Source of the DNA: Clostridia bacterium
Lineage (GTDB): Bacteria; Bacillota; Clostridia; Oscillospirales; Acutalibacteraceae
DNA: 64,000 bases
NCBI GenBank assembly: GCA_017938985.1
Contig: JAGBAK010000065.1
Location: forward strand, 1-64,000
Direction of reading: 5' to 3'
The notes below the pieces were generated by a model. That model was not told the DNA's origin. It did no database searches and worked only from the letters and a program-made list of their open reading frames with translations. The translations under genes and the position numbers were made by a program. This document shows, piece after piece, positions 60,555 to 64,000 of this stretch (position 1 is its first letter; each line of letters opens with the position of its first letter).

Positions 60555-62519
60555 TTATGACGCAACGGTCACGTTTGCGTTGCAGCCTTCGTTCCAGTCC
60601 TCAACAACCTTTGTTTTGGCGTTGGCAATATAAATATCCTGCGAGTCAAGCCATCCGTAGAAAACGCCGCTTCTTATCTCTGTGACGTTGGCAGGCATAT
60701 CAAGACGGTGGATATTGACACAGCCTTTGAACGCATAGTTATCAATATATTCAACCGTTGAGCTGATTGAAAGCGAATTCAGGTTTGTTGCCTCATAAAA
60801 AGCAAGCTCATCAATAATTCTGACGCCTTCAGGTATAGCATAGCTTGTGTTTATTTTCTGATTGGGGTATGCAATAAGTATTGAGCCGCTCTTGTCAAAA
60901 AGAACCTCGTTGACACTTTTATACTGTCTGTTTGAAGGGCTGACTTCAATGCTGCCGAATTTGTTGACAGCAAGCACGTCAAATGAAGAAACGGTTGAAG
61001 ACAGGTATATGGAATCGGGTGTGATTTCTGTAAATGCGCCCGGGGTTACGCTTGTTACACCCTCACCGATTTCAACTCTTCTTACGTCCTTGCCTGCCCA
61101 CGGCGTAACAATGTTTGCGTAATTCTGCATTTCGCCAACGCCTTCAATTGTGAGCACCTTGCTTGCTTCGTCAAAAGCATAATAAACCTGTGCTCCGCAA
61201 TAACCGTCAAAGGTTTTTTCCGTAGTGGGCGGTAAGGTTGTTGCTTCAATTGTTGTAAGCTCTGTCACAAGCTCTGTTGCCCGCTCGGTTTTATCCTTTT
61301 CATTGTCTGCCTTCTCTTCGTCGTCCTCTTCTTTTTCGTCGTCATCTTCGTCATCATCTTTGTCGCCGACACCGAAGCTTGCAAAGAAGTCACCGAAAGA
61401 ATCATACTGGGTCAGAATAACGGCACAAGTTGCACCGATTGCAATAATCATAACGGAAATGCAGGCAATAATAATCCACATTGCCGTGTTTTTCTTTTTA
61501 GGCTCCTGAGGAGGAACGGCATATGCGTTCTGCTGCGCAAAGCTTTCATCGTAGCCTGCAAAACTACGAGGCGGATTTGCATACGGCTGATTGACGGGCA
61601 TCTGATAACCGACTGCTGGCCGGGTGTAATCAACCCCCACGGTTGCATCCTCATCAAACTGCTGCACCATATTGTCAAACTGCGGCGAAACGCTTGCAGG
61701 CAAGTCGGGATAAGCGTTATTATCGTTTGTGGGATATCTGAAATCCTGTGAGTTTACGCCCGGAACAGCACCCGAATAAACGTTATATGAATCATCCATA
61801 GGAGCAACAACGGTTTCGTTTTCTTCAGATGAAGCAATAACAACATCCTCTTTCACAGGTGCAAACACCGCCTCTTCTGCTACAGGAGCAATCACCGTTT
61901 CTTCTGCAGGTTCAAAAGCAACGCTTTCCTGAAAACTGTTTTCCGATGCGCGCACGTATGTATCTTCGCTTATCAGGTTTGTCGGGTCGGGCATAACGTA
62001 AGGTTCACTTGCATTGTCTGTATCCGCAATCTGCGTTTCCTGCTCTGTCGCCGAAAACTCCGTTTCAGGTTCCGCAGCAACAACTGTTTCGCCGTTATCG
62101 GAATCAGGCTCCGACGTTACAAGCGGCGGAGAGAGAATCCACTCGTCATTACCCGAAAACAGCGGCGGTTTAACTGCCGAAAAATCAGGAGCAGGCGGTA
62201 CTTCGGGTTCCTGAGACTGTGCAACAGGCTGAGGCGTAATGGGCTCGGGTTGTGCAAATGCTGTTTCCGCCTCCTGCTGAACAGGTATCTTTTCTTCGGT
62301 CTGAGGCTGCGGAATTACGTTATTGTATGACGGCTCACGCTCCTCAAAAAGCAATCCTTTATAAGCGTTTTTGTTCTGTTGAGCATCGGGAATCGGAGCA
62401 TCGGCTATTACCGTAGCGTCAAAGGCCTCAAGATTCGGCAACGGCTCAACCTTATTGCCGCATGACGGGCAAAACAAATCTCCGTTTTCAAGCTTAAATC
62501 CGCAATTTCTGCAAAACAT
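60555..62519 (-). CDS. Zinc-ribbon, single-pass membrane protein with BspA-type leucine-rich repeats
   Basis: A 654-residue protein. An N-terminal zinc ribbon (CRNCGFKL, CPSCGNK) is followed by a long acidic, proline/glutamate-rich disordered segment (about 35-330), a membrane helix (about 345-370), an acidic spacer with DDDEDDDEKEEDDEEK, and an outer BspA-type LRR domain (about 470-650: EGVTSVTPGAF, PEGVRIIDELAF, VEYIDNYAFKGC). The layout is a cytoplasmic sensor with an outside recognition domain. Start at the ATG at 62519 behind AAAGGAGTG. It is part of an operon with a small membrane protein and a Ser/Thr kinase. Confidence 0.82.
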   Translation of the reverse strand: MFCRNCGFKLENGDLFCPSCGNKVEPLPNLEAFDATVIADAPIPDAQQNKNAYKGLLFEEREPSYNNVIPQPQTEEKIPVQQEAETAFAQPEPITPQPVAQSQEPEVPPAPDFSAVKPPLFSGNDEWILSPPLVTSEPDSDNGETVVAAEPETEFSATEQETQIADTDNASEPYVMPDPTNLISEDTYVRASENSFQESVAFEPAEETVIAPVAEEAVFAPVKEDVVIASSEENETVVAPMDDSYNVYSGAVPGVNSQDFRYPTNDNNAYPDLPASVSPQFDNMVQQFDEDATVGVDYTRPAVGYQMPVNQPYANPPRSFAGYDESFAQQNAYAVPPQEPKKKNTAMWIIIACISVMIIAIGATCAVILTQYDSFGDFFASFGVGDKDDDEDDDEKEEDDEEKADNEKDKTERATELVTELTTIEATTLPPTTEKTFDGYCGAQVYYAFDEASKVLTIEGVGEMQNYANIVTPWAGKDVRRVEIGEGVTSVTPGAFTEITPDSIYLSSTVSSFDVLAVNKFGSIEVSPSNRQYKSVNEVLFDKSGSILIAYPNQKINTSYAIPEGVRIIDELAFYEATNLNSLSISSTVEYIDNYAFKGCVNIHRLDMPANVTEIRSGVFYGWLDSQDIYIANAKTKVVEDWNEGCNANVTVAS

Positions 62520-62543
62520 TGTGTTCACTCCTTTGTGCAGATT

Positions 62544-62702
62544 TTATCTGTAGGTGTTGGTGTTTTTATAGTGTTTTTCAAGTCTGTTTTTTATTTCTCT
62601 TTTTCCGCTGTGAAGCCAGCCGAAGGTTATAAGACCAATAATCAGTGAAAGACCGATACCGCCAATTCCGCCGTAAAACATCAATGTTCCCGTAGTCAGC
62701 AT
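62544..62702 (-). CDS. 52-residue membrane protein between the kinase and the LRR gene
   Basis: A 52-residue protein with one or two glycine-rich hydrophobic helices (MFYGGIGGIGLSLIIGLIT) and a basic C-terminal tail (KREIKNRLEKHYKNTNTYR). The ATG at 62702 has AAAGGATGG. I do not recognise a family. Its tail may contact the neighbouring kinase or LRR protein; no motif shows this. Confidence 0.6.
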   Translation of the reverse strand: MLTTGTLMFYGGIGGIGLSLIIGLITFGWLHSGKREIKNRLEKHYKNTNTYR

Positions 62703-62718
62703 AAATACCATCCTTTCA

Positions 62719-64000
62719 TCAATAAAGCTTGCCAAGCGATTTGAGGTCGTCTATTTTGCCTCTTAATTCAAGCATTTCAACGTCTTCTTCATCCGCTTGC
62801 TCATAAAATTCTTCGGCAGCCAGATAATATTCATACGCCAAAGCATATGAACGCATATTGCCGTCCTTATATGCCTGCTTTTCTATTTCAATAAAAGCAA
62901 GCGTTTTATATGTTTCGTATCTTTCGGGGTATATCTCATCAGCGCTGAAAAGCCAGTTTTGCGCATTTTCAAAATCGCCCATAGCTCTGTAAAGCACGCT
63001 GATATTATAGTACAGATAATATCTGTTGTCGCCGCCGTCAATCAGCTTTTTAAAACAGTCAATCGCTTCGTTATAATATTTATCTTCCTCTGTCTGCTGT
63101 GCGGCATAGGAATAGGCTTCACCTAGCTTTTCCGTAAGAATTGCGCTGTTTGCAAGCTCAGGCTGCGCCATCGCCTCTTCAACAACGTCTATCATTGCAC
63201 TGTAGTCATTGAGATTATGGTAGTAAACGTCTGCCGCAGCAAGGTATGCCCTGAGTTTTGTTTCTGCACCGTCAGCCTTCTGTGCCGAAATCTTAAATTC
63301 ATCAGTTGCTTTTTCGTATTCTCCGACCGCAACGTAAATCTCGCCTTGAACAAGATTAACCGAAGCATCGCCAAGGTTTTTGTCAATTGCCTTTTGAAGC
63401 ATCTCTGAGCCATCTTCAGGCTTACCGTTTTTTGCAAGCACTATTGCATAATCTTTGTAGATATCGGCGTTTTTATTACAGATATCAATTGCTTCTTCAA
63501 ATGATTTCTCCGCTTCATCAAGCATATTCAGTTCATAATAGCATCTGCCGAGAATATGGTGAAGATTTGAAAGCATCTCTTCGTCGTTTTTGCCTTCAAG
63601 GTTAAAATCGGTTGCAAGCTTTTTGATTGAATACTCGGCGCATTTTTTATAATCGCCGCTTTTGAAAAGAGCATAGGCGTTGAGATAATAAGGCTCTACC
63701 CTCTCTTTATCAACAGACTGCGCATTGACCGCGTTTTCAATCGCTTTATCATATTTACCCTCATCAATATAATCACGGGCAAGGTCGATATAATTCTGAT
63801 AATTTTCGAGCTTTTCTTTATCCATTGTGTTTTTGCCGATAACCGTCAGCACGGTAAAACACGCAACAAAAACGGCAACAACAGCTACCGTTACAATCTG
63901 CATAGCCGTTTTTTTCTTATATTCGACGTTGAGCTTTGCGATGTTATGCACCGCCGCAAGCATCTGCTTTGCAGACTGAAAACGGTTGGCAGGGTCGGGC
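62719..64000 (-). CDS. Ser/Thr protein kinase with membrane helix and outer TPR domain, N-terminal part outside window
   Basis: The frame runs past the end of the window. The first visible codons, DPANRFQSAKQMLAAV, match subdomain XI of a Hanks-type kinase (invariant Arg). A membrane helix follows (MQIVTVAVVAVFVACFTVLTVIG, in part) and then an extracytoplasmic TPR region of about 360 residues with several repeats (ENAVNAQSVDKE, YYELNMLDEAEKSFEEA, IYVAVGEYEKATDEF). The ATG at 63963 is an internal codon, not the start. Such PknB-type kinases sense envelope state. FHA proteins (28567) are possible readers. Confidence 0.75.
   Translation of the reverse strand, partial: PDPANRFQSAKQMLAAVHNIAKLNVEYKKKTAMQIVTVAVVAVFVACFTVLTVIGKNTMDKEKLENYQNYIDLARDYIDEGKYDKAIENAVNAQSVDKERVEPYYLNAYALFKSGDYKKCAEYSIKKLATDFNLEGKNDEEMLSNLHHILGRCYYELNMLDEAEKSFEEAIDICNKNADIYKDYAIVLAKNGKPEDGSEMLQKAIDKNLGDASVNLVQGEIYVAVGEYEKATDEFKISAQKADGAETKLRAYLAAADVYYHNLNDYSAMIDVVEEAMAQPELANSAILTEKLGEAYSYAAQQTEEDKYYNEAIDCFKKLIDGGDNRYYLYYNISVLYRAMGDFENAQNWLFSADEIYPERYETYKTLAFIEIEKQAYKDGNMRSYALAYEYYLAAEEFYEQADEEDVEMLELRGKIDDLKSLGKLY

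Noticed and set aside
63963..63963. ATG at 63963 as the start of a 414-residue TPR protein
   Set aside because: The frame continues upstream without a stop, and the visible codons match the end of a kinase domain. It is an internal Met.
1..64000. CRISPR arrays, IS elements or prophage
   Set aside because: I see no regular direct repeats with spacers, no transposase or integrase motifs and no phage structural genes. The only repeats are those listed.

Overview
The window is chromosomal DNA from a strictly anaerobic, low-to-mid GC Gram-positive bacterium of the class Clostridia. The most likely placement is a gut-type member of the Oscillospirales (Ruminococcaceae-like). Support for this: the Rnf operon order CDGEAB, the ylxM-ffh-rpsP-khpA-rimM-trmD and phoH-ybeY-dgkA-era-yqzL-recO operons, abundant LCP, VanZ, DUF4474 and FHA proteins, frequent TTG/GTG starts behind AGGAGG-type ribosome binding sites, and sigma-A promoters of the TTGACA-N17-TATAAT type. 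Placement below class level is inference. I see no phage, IS element or CRISPR array. Most of the window is core chromosome.

Layout. 1-3.5 kb: end of an S24/S26 peptidase gene, NAD salvage (pncA-nadE), a phosphoribosyltransferase and a GH43-like beta-propeller protein. 3.7-8.0 kb (minus): a three-gene flavin/iron-sulfur complex of NuoE-like, NuoF-like and GltD/NfnB-like subunits. It matches the Stn type of electron-bifurcating ferredoxin/NAD/NADP transhydrogenase. 8.3 kb: an 11-cysteine 45-residue membrane peptide behind a hairpin-rich leader. 8.4-9.5 kb: iron alcohol dehydrogenase. 9.6-17.5 kb (plus): apbE, a NusG-II protein, a Gx transporter and rnfCDGEAB, then a YdjC deacetylase. Stn and Rnf together would link the ferredoxin, NADH and NADPH pools to the ion gradient.

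17.6-21.5 kb (minus): the SRP/tRNA/ribosome maturation operon, with a 189-bp inverted-repeat element between ffh and rpsP. Upstream lies a consensus promoter whose transcript would begin inside a perfect hairpin, then a cluster of DnaA boxes. 21.8-29 kb (minus): FHA protein, M16 peptidase, proB, proA, a secreted protein and mutS2. 29.1-34.5 kb (plus): phoH through recO and a GPH-type symporter. 34.8-35.8 kb: a sigma factor, a tRNA-like RNA and a zinc-ribbon protein.

35.9-42.3 kb (minus): an envelope block with an LCP ligase, a deacetylase lipoprotein, a sortase-type surface protein and two DUF4474 paralogues. tmRNA and smpB follow, then yhbY, rdgB, ftsY and dnaA. rpmH-rnpA-yidD-yidC-jag diverges from dnaA, but dnaN is absent from the window and the dnaA-rpmH gap holds no DnaA boxes. 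49.3-60.2 kb (plus): an AbrB-like regulator, a Ca-type P-ATPase, and a tightly coupled topB / solute-binding protein / vanZ / GH5-like pseudoenzyme / ylmH string, then TetR and RluA genes. 60.3-64 kb (minus): an overlooked 49-residue amphipathic peptide, a zinc-ribbon/LRR membrane protein, a small membrane protein, and the C-terminal part of a Ser/Thr kinase with a TPR domain that runs off the window.

The items most worth following up are the displaced DnaA-box cluster, the tRNA-like element, the GH5 pseudoenzyme, the two small peptides and the inverted-repeat element.
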